From REEB426 sp964551975 (GTDB taxonomy: Bacteria > Actinomycetota > Actinomycetes > S36-B12), in the NCBI GenBank assembly GCA_964551975.1, contig CAZKFI010000010.1:1-46373 (forward strand): a DNA stretch of 46,373 bases, given 5' to 3'. The translations under genes were made by a program, and so were the position numbers. The notes beneath the pieces are model-generated. The model was given only the letters and a program-made list of their open reading frames with translations. It did no database searches and was not told the DNA's origin. This document shows, piece after piece, positions 9,396 through 17,404 of the stretch. How positions within the stretch are numbered: position 1 is the first letter of the stretch; each line of letters opens with the position of its first letter.

Positions 9396-11985
9396 GAATC
9401 TAGACCCGATGGGCGTGCACACTGGTGACTCAATCACCGTCGCCCCTGCGGTAACCCTCACGGACCGTGAGTATCAGCACATGCGTGATGTCGGGATCGC
9501 CATCATCCGCGCTGTTGGTGTCGACACAGGTGGTTGCAACATTCAATTCGCGGTCAATCCCCGCGATGGGCGACTCATCGTGATCGAGATGAATCCACGG
9601 GTGTCGAGATCATCGGCTTTGGCGTCCAAGGCCACGGGGTTCCCCATTGCCAAGATCGCCGCACGACTGGCGATCGGCTACACCTTGGACGAGATCACCA
9701 ACGACATCACCGGATGCACTCCTGCATCGTTCGAGCCCACGTTGGACTACATCGTCGTCAAGGTCCCGAGGTTTGCCTTCGAGAAATTCCCTCGAGCAGA
9801 CGCTCGCTTGACCACGACTATGAAGAGTGTCGGCGAGGCCATGGCCATCGGGCGTAACTTCGCTGAGGCTCTGCAGAAGGCACTTCGCTCGCTGGAGCGA
9901 CCGGAGGCAAACTTCAGTTGGCCGCTACACCCGATACCTGCCGATGAGTTAGTGCAGGCGATGCGCACCCCCACACAGGATCGCCTGCAGCAAGTCCAGT
10001 GGGCTCTCGCGCAGGACGTTTCGGTATTGGAGGTTCAGCAGGTCACCGGGATCGACCCGTGGTTCCTAGAGCAGATCGTCGGCATCAACGATATGGCCGC
10101 GACGATCAAATCTGTCACCGAACTGGATGGCACCTTGATCCGTCGCGCTAAGCGCCTAGGTTTCTCGGACCGACAGATCGCCGATTTACGCAATATCGAA
10201 GAGCAAGACGTCCGTCAGTTACGTGACGACCTTGGAATTCATCCCGGCTACAAGACCGTGGATACCTGCGCGGCGGAGTTTCCCGCGGCAACCCCGTACC
10301 ACTATTCAAGTTACGACGATGAGGATGAATCTGAACCGACCGAGGCAACCAAGGTCATCATTTTGGGTTCAGGTCCCAATCGCATCGGCCAGGGGATCGA
10401 GTTCGACTATTGCTGCGTGCATGCAGCGATGGCGCTTCGGCAGGTGGGAATCGAAACGATCATGGTGAACTGCAATCCTGAGACGGTTTCGACCGATTAC
10501 GACACGTCAGATCGTCTGTACTTCGAGCCGCTGACGCTTGAGGACGTCCTCGAAATTGTCAGAGCCGAAAGTGCGCGTGGCGCCTTGCTTGGAGTGATCG
10601 TTCAGTTGGGTGGGCAGACACCTCTCGGCCTGGCCCAGGGATTGGCTGATGCCGGGGTTCCCATCATCGGCACGAGCCCGGCTGCCATTCATACTGCAGA
10701 AGAGCGGGGTGCCTTCGGCGCACTACTCGCCAAACTTGGTCTGGCTGCACCAGAACACGGCATGGCTGGATCCCTTGCGGAGGCCACGGCCATTGCCGAC
10801 TCGATCGGCTACCCCGTCCTGGTACGTCCAAGCTATGTCCTGGGTGGTCGCGGCATGGAGGTCGTCGCCGATAGCGAGCGACTTGCTGACTATCTGCAGC
10901 GGGCAGCGAGTGTGTCGCCTGAGCATCCGGTCCTAGTGGATCGATTCCTTGACTCGGCAATCGAAATCGACGTGGATGCAATCTTCGACGGCGAGGAGCT
11001 GTACCTCGCAGGTGTCATGGAACATATCGAGGAGGCGGGTATCCATTCGGGTGATTCCGCCTGCGTACTACCAACACGAAGCCTGACTGAAGCGGCGCTC
11101 AGCGATATTCGGCGTGCCACCACCGCTCTGGCTCGGGGTATTGGTGTACGCGGGTTGATCAACGTGCAGTACGCCTGGACCCAAGGGCAACTGTATGTAC
11201 TCGAGGCAAATCCTCGCGCATCGCGCACGGTGCCCTTCGTGTCCAAGGCCACCGGTGTCGCGGTTGCCAAAGCTGCCACGTTGGTGATGGCCGGTTGGAC
11301 TCTGGCTCAAGTACGGGCGGCTGGTCTCCTCCCGGCTCAGGGAGACGGCGACCTATACCTGCGTCAGGTTGCCGTCGCCGTGAAGGAAGCGGTGCTGCCG
11401 TTCGGCAGATTCCTTGGCGCCGACACCATCCTCGGACCTGAAATGCGCTCCACCGGCGAAGTCATGGGCTTGGCCGACGATTTCGGAATCGCCTTCGCAA
11501 AATCGCAGGACGCGGCCTACCCGGGCGGTCTGCCCACAGGCGGCACGATGCTTGTCTCGCTGGCTGAACGGGATCGTGTTGCGGCCATGCCTGCTATCGC
11601 GCAGTTGACCAAAGCCGGCTTCAAGGTCCTGGCTACCGCTGGCACCGCGGCCAGCCTGGCCGAACACGGCATTGAGGCGCAGGTTGTCGCGAAACACCAT
11701 GATCGTTCCACGGTCGGGACGTCGCGGACGGCAGTCTCGGTTGTGCTTGACGGCGAGGTGGCGATGGTCGTGAATACCCCGGTTGGTGCCGGCACCCGGC
11801 GTGACGGCTACGAATTGCGCACGGCCGCCGTACTTCGTGGCATTCCATCAATCACTACGGTCCAGGGTCTAGCCGCTGCGGTTGACGGAATCGTCGCTCT
11901 CCAGCAGGCCCGCCCCGGTGTGCGCAGCCTCCAGGAGCATGCCCAAGCCCTCAGGGAGCGGGCGGCGGCCCACCCGGCAACGTAG
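9268..11985 (+). CDS. carB: Carbamoyl-phosphate synthase large subunit, C-terminal fragment (frameshifted)
   Basis: Continuation of CarB in the +1 frame, about 900 residues. It resumes at LVSSPTSEVLLEES, the exact homologous place where the N-terminal fragment leaves off. It then covers the rest of the first ATP-grasp domain (GWKEYELELMRD, ENLDPMGVHTGDS), the oligomerisation region and the second carboxyphosphate/carbamate ATP-grasp half (VIILGSGPNRIGQGIEFDY, RPSYVLGGRGMEVV). A C-terminal MGS-like regulatory domain follows. Joined with the upstream fragment the total is about 1100 residues, a normal CarB. The formal TTG at 9268 is only where the reading frame becomes useful and is unlikely to be a true start. 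Confidence 0.9.
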   Translation: MPVLVSSPTSEVLLEESIIGWKEYELELMRDRRDNVVVVCSIENLDPMGVHTGDSITVAPAVTLTDREYQHMRDVGIAIIRAVGVDTGGCNIQFAVNPRDGRLIVIEMNPRVSRSSALASKATGFPIAKIAARLAIGYTLDEITNDITGCTPASFEPTLDYIVVKVPRFAFEKFPRADARLTTTMKSVGEAMAIGRNFAEALQKALRSLERPEANFSWPLHPIPADELVQAMRTPTQDRLQQVQWALAQDVSVLEVQQVTGIDPWFLEQIVGINDMAATIKSVTELDGTLIRRAKRLGFSDRQIADLRNIEEQDVRQLRDDLGIHPGYKTVDTCAAEFPAATPYHYSSYDDEDESEPTEATKVIILGSGPNRIGQGIEFDYCCVHAAMALRQVGIETIMVNCNPETVSTDYDTSDRLYFEPLTLEDVLEIVRAESARGALLGVIVQLGGQTPLGLAQGLADAGVPIIGTSPAAIHTAEERGAFGALLAKLGLAAPEHGMAGSLAEATAIADSIGYPVLVRPSYVLGGRGMEVVADSERLADYLQRAASVSPEHPVLVDRFLDSAIEIDVDAIFDGEELYLAGVMEHIEEAGIHSGDSACVLPTRSLTEAALSDIRRATTALARGIGVRGLINVQYAWTQGQLYVLEANPRASRTVPFVSKATGVAVAKAATLVMAGWTLAQVRAAGLLPAQGDGDLYLRQVAVAVKEAVLPFGRFLGADTILGPEMRSTGEVMGLADDFGIAFAKSQDAAYPGGLPTGGTMLVSLAERDRVAAMPAIAQLTKAGFKVLATAGTAASLAEHGIEAQVVAKHHDRSTVGTSRTAVSVVLDGEVAMVVNTPVGAGTRRDGYELRTAAVLRGIPSITTVQGLAAAVDGIVALQQARPGVRSLQEHAQALRERAAAHPAT
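9270..9292 (+). other. carB: Frameshift site in carB
   Basis: Frame 0 encodes IAGAG and is then lost; frame +1 picks up at LVSSPTSEV. Homologous CarB proteins have G-L-x-x-S-P-T here. Adding one further copy of the pentamer CTGGT, already present at 9277-9281, gives IAGAGLVSSPTSEV without any gap. The simplest reading is therefore loss of one copy of a CTGGT CTGGT direct repeat, either in the cell or in sequencing or assembly. No slippery heptamer or downstream pseudoknot suggesting programmed shifting is evident. Confidence 0.85.
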
Positions 11986-12030
11986 CGCAAGGTAGCGTTC
12001 GGGAAGTCCGACCGGCCACTTGATCATGCG

Positions 12031-12900
12031 GTGATGACAGGAGTAGGTGAGCGACGCGTGCCATTGCAGGTGCGAGGAGAGATCCTTGATGCCCGACGCG
12101 TCGGCTCGTACACGATCCTCTCGGTGACGGCTCCGGGCATACCTGAAGCAGCGCGGCCGGGGCATTTCGTCATGGTCGGAATCGGTGGCGAGGAATCAAG
12201 TCATGTGATCCCGCGCGCCATGGCGGTGTACCAAGTTCATGCCCGGGGTGTGTACGGCGGTTCGGTCGATCTGGTGGTGGGTGTCACGGGACCAGGCACG
12301 CTGTGGCTGAGTCAGCGCCGCCGGGGTGATGAGCTTGATCTCACCGGACCGTTAGGGCGCCCCTTCGTTCTGCCCAAGGAAGCAATTCCCTGCGTTCTCG
12401 TCGGCGGTGGGTACGGGGCTGCATCCTTGTTGATGTTGGCCGAGCACCTGCGGGAGCGAGGCTGCCGCGTTGAGGTGATCCTTGGTGCCAGCACAGCCGA
12501 TCGCCTGTTTGGCTCACTGGAGATCAAGAGAGTGGCGTCGATGCTCACGATCGTGACCGAAGACGGCACCACCGGAGTGCGCGGCCGGGTGACCGACATG
12601 CTTTCAGAGGTGATGGACAAGGTTGACGCGGCCGTGGTGTACGCAGCAGGGCCCATGGGCATGCTTGCTGCGGTGGCCCGCATATCGGCTGAACGACGGG
12701 TCTACAGCCAGTGTGCGGTCGAAGAGCTGATGGCCTGCGGCTATGGGACCTGTTTGACCTGTGTAGTCCCAGTCGTTGGAGATGACGGGATCACTCGCAT
12801 GTTGCGGGCCTGCGTCGAAGGACCAGTCCTACGTGGAGACCGTGTTCGTTGGGACGCGCTCGGCACGATCCCGGCCGATGCATTTGGGGCAACTTCATGA
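12031..12900 (+). CDS. pyrK: Dihydroorotate dehydrogenase electron-transfer subunit (PyrK type)
   Basis: FAD and [2Fe-2S] reductase subunit that couples class 1B dihydroorotate dehydrogenase to NAD+. The N-terminal half is a ferredoxin-reductase-like barrel (HFVMVG, IPRAMAVYQV), followed by a nucleotide-binding half (VLVGGGYGAASL, VVYAAGPMGML). The C-terminal iron-sulfur motif is complete, with Cys236, Cys241 and Cys244 in CGYGTCLTC and Cys261 in ACVEGPV. The 289-residue length is slightly above the usual 250-270. GTG at 12031 and ATG at 12034 are alternative starts. It lies 45 bp after carB, and its stop shares ATGA with the pyrD-like gene, implying an obligate pair. Confidence 0.88.
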   Translation: MMTGVGERRVPLQVRGEILDARRVGSYTILSVTAPGIPEAARPGHFVMVGIGGEESSHVIPRAMAVYQVHARGVYGGSVDLVVGVTGPGTLWLSQRRRGDELDLTGPLGRPFVLPKEAIPCVLVGGGYGAASLLMLAEHLRERGCRVEVILGASTADRLFGSLEIKRVASMLTIVTEDGTTGVRGRVTDMLSEVMDKVDAAVVYAAGPMGMLAAVARISAERRVYSQCAVEELMACGYGTCLTCVVPVVGDDGITRMLRACVEGPVLRGDRVRWDALGTIPADAFGATS

Positions 12901-13958
12901 GTGATCGATATCAGCCCACATCGGTGCGGGGGATCGCGCGCGAAGACGTCGCGGAATATCGCCCTCCGTCAGTGGGAATGACCACCGACCTGGGCGTGCT
13001 ACCGCTGCGAAGCCCCATTCTGACCGCCTCGGGGTGCGCTGGCACGGGTCGTGAACTGGATGCATTCTTCGACATCACGTCCATTGGGGCCTTCATCACA
13101 CCCAGCATTTCGCTCCATGCCAGAGCTGGACTTCCGACGCCGCGCATGGCGGAAACACCCAGCGGCCTACTCCATGCGATCGGCCACCAGGGGCCAGGTG
13201 TCGACCGATTCATTGAACGTGATCTTGCCTGGTTGACGCAGCGTGGTGCTCGGGTCGTCGTGTCGATCGTAGGTTCGACTCCCGAGGAGTATCCGAAGGT
13301 TGCGCAGCGACTTCGCTCAACTGGTGGCTTCGACGCCATCGAAGTGAATCTGGCTGCACCCAACCCGGCAACGCCCGGTCGCATGATCGCCCAGGACCCA
13401 GAGGCTGCTGCTGCGGTGGTTCAGTCAGTGCGACGACACGGCGATTCACGCATCCCGGTATTTGCCAAGTTGTCTCCGGACGCCTCCGACATTGCCGAGG
13501 TCGCTCGTTCAGTGGTTCGCGCGGGGGCAGATGTCCTGACGCTCGCTAATGCCCCGATGGCAATGCATATTGACGTCGACACCATGCTGCCAGCGCTCGG
13601 TGGAGTTGTCGGCGGCCTTTCCGGTCCGGCTGTCCGGCCGTTGGCGCTGCGCTGCGTCTGGCAGGTCCGCGAGGCCTTGCCGCAGATCCCGATCCTTGGT
13701 AGTGGCGGAATTCGCAATGGGCTGGATGCGCTGGCCTTCATCCTCGCCGGAGCGAATGCGGTCGCAGTTGGCACCAGTGTTTTCCGAGATCCGGCCGCTC
13801 CTATTCGAATCCATCAGGAACTGGCACGTGCATTGGAGGAGCGGGGCTTTAGTGCATTGGATCAGGCGGTCTCCTACGCGCATCGAGCCGTTGGTGTCGG
13901 TGAGGATGTCGATGATTCCGAGTTGATCGGAGACGATGCCGGTCAGATGCGTACGTGA
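12897..13958 (+). CDS. pyrD: PyrD-type (class 1B-like) dihydroorotate dehydrogenase with altered active site
   Basis: FMN-dependent TIM-barrel protein of 353 residues that aligns along its length with class 1B dihydroorotate dehydrogenase (ASGCAGTGREL, PRMAETPSG, KLSPDASDIAEVA, GGLSGPAVRPLALR, GSGGIRNGLDAL, VGTSVFRDP). The catalytic motif NISCPN reads NLAAPN (151-156), so the general-base Cys is Ala154. The orotate-contact Lys is Pro69, the NAIGLQN loop is HAIGHQG (93-99) and the usual N-T/S pair is Asn218-Ala219. Flavin-site Lys191 is kept. The ATG start overlaps pyrK by ATGA; ATG 12978 (MTTDLGVL) is an alternative that removes a non-homologous 27-residue leader. It may be a diverged orotate-producing enzyme or a flavoprotein with another substrate. 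Confidence 0.8.
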   Translation: MSDRYQPTSVRGIAREDVAEYRPPSVGMTTDLGVLPLRSPILTASGCAGTGRELDAFFDITSIGAFITPSISLHARAGLPTPRMAETPSGLLHAIGHQGPGVDRFIERDLAWLTQRGARVVVSIVGSTPEEYPKVAQRLRSTGGFDAIEVNLAAPNPATPGRMIAQDPEAAAAVVQSVRRHGDSRIPVFAKLSPDASDIAEVARSVVRAGADVLTLANAPMAMHIDVDTMLPALGGVVGGLSGPAVRPLALRCVWQVREALPQIPILGSGGIRNGLDALAFILAGANAVAVGTSVFRDPAAPIRIHQELARALEERGFSALDQAVSYAHRAVGVGEDVDDSELIGDDAGQMRT

Positions 13959-14530
13959 TGGCGACGCCATCGTCTTCCGCGCACCACCAGGCGCCCCTGG
14001 TAGTGGTCTCGGGCCCATCCGGGGTTGGCAAGAGCACCGTGGTAGCGCGGGCCCTCGAACTCGCACCGCAAGCTTGGTTGTCAATTTCCGTCACCACGCG
14101 GCCGGCTCGGCCGGGGGAGATCGACGGAGAGCATTACTGGTTCGTGGACGATACGAGATTCGATGCCATGGTCAGCAGCGGCGCATTCCTGGAGTGGGCA
14201 GAGTTTGCCGGTAACCGCTACGGAACACCACGGGGTCCGGTAGACGAACATCGACTGGCAGGCCAACCAGTCCTCCTAGAGATCGAGATCGCCGGTGCTC
14301 GCCAGGTACGCCTGGCTGAACCAACAGCGAGCCTGGTCTTCATCGCGCCCCCGTCGGTAGCCAGCCTGCGTGAGCGGCTGATAGGAAGGGGAACGGAAAG
14401 CCCAGCGGTAGTCGAGCGTCGCTTGGCTATCGCTGAACGGGAGTTGGCTTCCCAGGGTGAGTTCGATGTGGTCATCGTCAACGCTGATGTGGAGCAGTCC
14501 GCCCGGGCATTGGTAGCATGCCTCACGTGA
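13955..14530 (+). CDS. gmk: Guanylate kinase
   Basis: Phosphorylates GMP to GDP using ATP. The 191-residue protein has the P-loop GPSGVGKST (residues 20-28), the GMP-binding segment SVTTRPARPGEIDGEHYWFVD, and the ERLIGRGTES lid region. The GTG start at 13955 overlaps the preceding stop by GTGA; ATG 13958 is an alternative. In mycobacteria and many relatives pyrF and the nucleoid protein gene mihF lie directly upstream of gmk. Here neither is present and gmk abuts the PyrD-like gene. Confidence 0.96.
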   Translation: MMATPSSSAHHQAPLVVVSGPSGVGKSTVVARALELAPQAWLSISVTTRPARPGEIDGEHYWFVDDTRFDAMVSSGAFLEWAEFAGNRYGTPRGPVDEHRLAGQPVLLEIEIAGARQVRLAEPTASLVFIAPPSVASLRERLIGRGTESPAVVERRLAIAERELASQGEFDVVIVNADVEQSARALVACLT

Positions 14531-14790
14531 CGAGCATTCGGCCTGAGGGCATCACCCATCCGTCGATCGATGCCTTGCTCGACCAGGCCGACTCCAAGTA
14601 CGCGCTGGTGATCTATGCCGCAAAGCGCGCGCGCCAGATCAACGCCTACTACTCGCAGCTTGGCGAGGGTCTGCTGGAATACGTGGGCCCGCTCGTTGAG
14701 ACCTACGCGCAGGAGAAGCCCCTATCCATCGCCCTGCGGGAGATCGACGCTGGGCTGCTGCGGGCTGAGGCGCTGGAGGAGACGAGCTGA
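14518..14790 (+). CDS. rpoZ: RNA polymerase omega subunit
   Basis: Small subunit that chaperones beta-prime assembly into RNA polymerase. The 90-residue protein contains the omega core THPSIDALLDQADSKYALV followed by AAKRARQIN and the actinobacterial tail EYVGPLV and KPLSIALREI. ATG 14518 overlaps gmk by 13 bp; GTG 14527 makes a GTGA overlap with the gmk stop and is an equally good start (87 residues). The gmk-rpoZ-coaBC order is conserved in actinobacteria. Its 3' end carries the ribosome-binding site for coaBC. Confidence 0.96.
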   Translation: MPHVTSIRPEGITHPSIDALLDQADSKYALVIYAAKRARQINAYYSQLGEGLLEYVGPLVETYAQEKPLSIALREIDAGLLRAEALEETS

Positions 14791-16061
14791 CCTCCGCTGC
14801 CCCCGCACCCCGGGTGATCCTGGGGGTTGCTGGAGGTATTGCCGCCTATAAGGCCGCGGAGGTACTGCGTGGCCTCACCGAATCCGGTTGTGAAGTTACC
14901 GTCGTACCCACTGATGCCGCTTTGCGTTTCGTGGGAGAGGCGACCTGGGCTGGCCTCTCCGGTCGCCCGATCGCACAAAGTCTCTGGCAGGACGTCCACC
15001 ACGTGCCGCACGTGCGGCTGGGCCAGCAGGCTGAATGCGTGGTTGTGGCACCGGCCACGGCAGACCTCCTGGCCCGCATGGCGAACGGCATCGCAGGCGA
15101 TCTTCTGACGAACATCCTGTTGACGGCGCGCTGCCCGGTCGTGGTGGCTCCTGCTATGCACACAGAGATGTGGCAGCACCCGGCAACCGTGGCCAATGTG
15201 GTCACGCTGCGCTCGCGCGGTGTCATCGTGCTGGAACCTGCCTCCGGACGCTTGACTGGTGCGGACTCCGGTCCGGGTCGACTTCCTGAGCCCGCAGGCA
15301 TCGTCGATGTCGTGCATAGCGTGCTTCGCAACGGCAGATCCCCGGACCTGACCGGCCTACGACTGGTCGTCAGTGCCGGGGGGACCCGTGAGGCGTGGGA
15401 TCCGGTCCGCTACCTGGGGAACCGGAGTAGTGGTCGCCAGGGCGTTGCGCTGGCGCGAACCGCAATCGCACGTGGAGCCCAGGTGCATCTGGTTGCCGGC
15501 GCCATGGAGATCGCGCCACCGGCGGGGGTGCAGCTCACGAGAGTTGAGTCGGCTGAGGAGATGTTGCAGGCACTTCGTGCGGCGGTCGCGGATTGCGATG
15601 TGGTGGTCATGGCTGCCGCGGTTGCCGACTTCCGGCCGGCAGTGCGCCCTGAGGTGAAGATCAAGAAGGAGCAAGGGGTACCGCCGTTGCCACTGGAGGC
15701 CACCCCGGATGTGCTCNNNNNNNNNNNNNNNNNNNNNNNNNNNNNNNNNGAGCGTGGCGGAAGCAGCCCGTTCATCGTCGGATTCGCAGCCGAGACCGCA
15801 GCTGATGATGACGCGCTATTGGCCATGGGCACCGCCAAGTTGCACCGAAAGGGCTGCGACCTGCTGGTGGTCAACGATGTTGGCGGAGCCATTCCCGTAT
15901 TCGGGGGTGACACCAACGCGGTCACCCTGCTTGATGCCGATGGGATCTGCGCACGAATCGGACCTGCGGATAAGGGCACCGTTGCTGACGGCATCTGGGA
16001 CGTCATCGCAAGCCGGACACTCCGCCCTTCGTCGGGGCAGCCTTCGGCCGCAGGCCATTGA
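14787..16061 (+). CDS. coaBC: Bifunctional phosphopantothenoylcysteine decarboxylase / phosphopantothenate-cysteine ligase
   Basis: Two successive steps of coenzyme A synthesis. The N-terminal CoaC flavoprotein has GVAGGIAAYKAAEV, a catalytic His in VPHVRLGQQA and PAMHTEMW. The CoaB half has AGGTREAWDPVRYLGNRSSG and a KIKKEQG segment. A 33-base N run (15717-15749) hides about 11 residues between VL and ERGG; the frame is open on both sides. The conventional GTG at 14814 has no Shine-Dalgarno and starts inside the first beta strand. CTG 14787 has GGAGGA at 14775-14780 and overlaps the rpoZ stop (CTGA), so I take it as the start. An in-frame TGA at 14766 limits any earlier start. Confidence 0.93.
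   Translation: MTSAAPAPRVILGVAGGIAAYKAAEVLRGLTESGCEVTVVPTDAALRFVGEATWAGLSGRPIAQSLWQDVHHVPHVRLGQQAECVVVAPATADLLARMANGIAGDLLTNILLTARCPVVVAPAMHTEMWQHPATVANVVTLRSRGVIVLEPASGRLTGADSGPGRLPEPAGIVDVVHSVLRNGRSPDLTGLRLVVSAGGTREAWDPVRYLGNRSSGRQGVALARTAIARGAQVHLVAGAMEIAPPAGVQLTRVESAEEMLQALRAAVADCDVVVMAAAVADFRPAVRPEVKIKKEQGVPPLPLEATPDVLXXXXXXXXXXXERGGSSPFIVGFAAETAADDDALLAMGTAKLHRKGCDLLVVNDVGGAIPVFGGDTNAVTLLDADGICARIGPADKGTVADGIWDVIASRTLRPSSGQPSAAGH
15717..15749. other. Assembly gap (33 N) inside coaBC
   Basis: A run of 33 undetermined bases. It equals 11 codons and keeps the reading frame of coaBC, so the gap size is probably a real estimate. The hidden residues lie in the ligase domain after the KIKKEQG motif. 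Confidence 0.99.
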
Positions 16062-16097
16062 CCGCACTCCGCTGAGGGCTGCGTCTGTTGCGCTGAT

Positions 16098-16126
16098 TAG
16101 AATCTGGCCACCGGGGAGGTCCCGGT
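16098..16126 (+). promoter_or_regulatory. Possible metK promoter and leader hairpin
   Basis: The 92-bp gap between coaBC and metK is one of the few intergenic spaces here. TAGAAT at 16098-16103 resembles a -10 box; no good -35 lies 17-18 bp upstream. A transcript from it would start near a perfect 6-bp hairpin, ACCGGG (16110-16115), loop GAGGT, CCCGGT (16121-16126). No U-tract follows, so it is not an intrinsic terminator. I see no SAM riboswitch fold. Confidence 0.3.
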
Positions 16127-16153
16127 CACGCCATCCGAACTCCGGGAGCCTGG

Positions 16154-17404
16154 GTGCCCAAGCGCTTGTTCACGTCCGAGTCGGTGACCGAGGGTCACCC
16201 AGACAAGATGGCCGACCAGATCAGTGACGCCATCCTTGACGACCTGCTGCGTCAGGACGCTCGCAGCCGTGTCGCGGTGGAAACCATGCTCACGACTGGT
16301 CAGGTGCATGTGGCCGGCGAGGTCACCACCGCCGGCTTCGCCGACGTCATGCGGCTGGTCCGCGACACGGTGCTGGAGATTGGCTACGACTCCTCTGTCA
16401 AGGGTTTTGACGGCGAATCCTGTGGGATCTCGGTTTCAATCGGCAAGCAGTCTCCTGACATCGCGCAAGGTGTCGACGACGCGATCGAGGAACGTGAGGG
16501 TGGCAGCGCCGATCCGCTGGACCGCCAAGGCGCCGGTGACCAGGGGCTCATGTTCGGCTACGCCTGCACGGACACCGTCGAACTCATGCCGCTGCCAATC
16601 TCGTTGGCACATCGCCTTGCCGAGCAGTTGACTGCCGTCCGTAAGGACGGCACCGTGCCCTACCTGCGACCGGATGGCAAGACGCAGGTCACCATCGAGT
16701 ACGACGAGGATGGCCGACCGCTGCGAATCGACACCATTGTGGTGTCGAGTCAACATGCACGTGACATCAGTCTGGAAACAATGCTGACCCCCGATGTGCG
16801 CAAGCATGTCGTCGATCCCATTCTGGCCACGATCGACCTTGATTCCCGTGATTACCGACTCCTGGTCAACCCAACAGGGCGCTTCGAGGTTGGCGGTCCG
16901 ATGGGTGATGCTGGCCTGACTGGGCGCAAGATCATTGTGGATACCTACGGGGGCATGGCTCGCCATGGCGGTGGTGCCTTCTCCGGCAAGGATCCCTCGA
17001 AAGTCGATCGTTCGGCTGCCTATGCCATGCGCTGGGTCGCCAAGAACGTCGTTGCGGCGGGTCTTGCAACGCGGTGCGAGGTGCAGGTGGCCTACGCCAT
17101 CGGTAAGGCGCATCCCGTTGGTGTCTTCGTGGAGACCTTCGGCACTGGCGTCATCGGTGACGAGGCCATCCAGGAGGCGGTGCTTCGCGTGTTTGATCTG
17201 CGGCCAGCAGCAATCATTCGCGATCTGGATCTGCTGCGTCCCATCTATCGCTCCACGAGCGCATACGGGCACTTCGGACGCCCACAGGGCAGCAACGTGC
17301 TCTTGGACAACGATGATCCCGCCTTGCGTTCAGTGGTGGGCCCAACCTTCACATGGGAGAACATCGATCGTGCCGAGGACCTGCGGTCGGTAACCGGGAT
17401 CTAG
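16154..17404 (+). CDS. metK: S-adenosylmethionine synthetase
   Basis: Makes S-adenosylmethionine from methionine and ATP. The 416-residue protein opens with LFTSESVTEGHPDK, in which His15, Asp17 and Lys18 are phosphate and metal-site residues. It contains GDQGLMFGYA, GRFEVGGPMGDAGLTGRKIIVDTYGG and GGGAFSGKDPSKVDRS, the standard signatures. The GTG start has GGGAG at 16144-16148. Its final 52 bases overlap the only standard start of priA. SAM made here feeds the methyltransferases RsmB and the SpoU-type enzyme encoded further on. Confidence 0.97.
   Translation: MPKRLFTSESVTEGHPDKMADQISDAILDDLLRQDARSRVAVETMLTTGQVHVAGEVTTAGFADVMRLVRDTVLEIGYDSSVKGFDGESCGISVSIGKQSPDIAQGVDDAIEEREGGSADPLDRQGAGDQGLMFGYACTDTVELMPLPISLAHRLAEQLTAVRKDGTVPYLRPDGKTQVTIEYDEDGRPLRIDTIVVSSQHARDISLETMLTPDVRKHVVDPILATIDLDSRDYRLLVNPTGRFEVGGPMGDAGLTGRKIIVDTYGGMARHGGGAFSGKDPSKVDRSAAYAMRWVAKNVVAAGLATRCEVQVAYAIGKAHPVGVFVETFGTGVIGDEAIQEAVLRVFDLRPAAIIRDLDLLRPIYRSTSAYGHFGRPQGSNVLLDNDDPALRSVVGPTFTWENIDRAEDLRSVTGI

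Noticed and set aside
16062..16153. SAM riboswitch before metK
   Set aside because: Only a small 6-bp hairpin is visible; no multi-stem SAM aptamer pattern.
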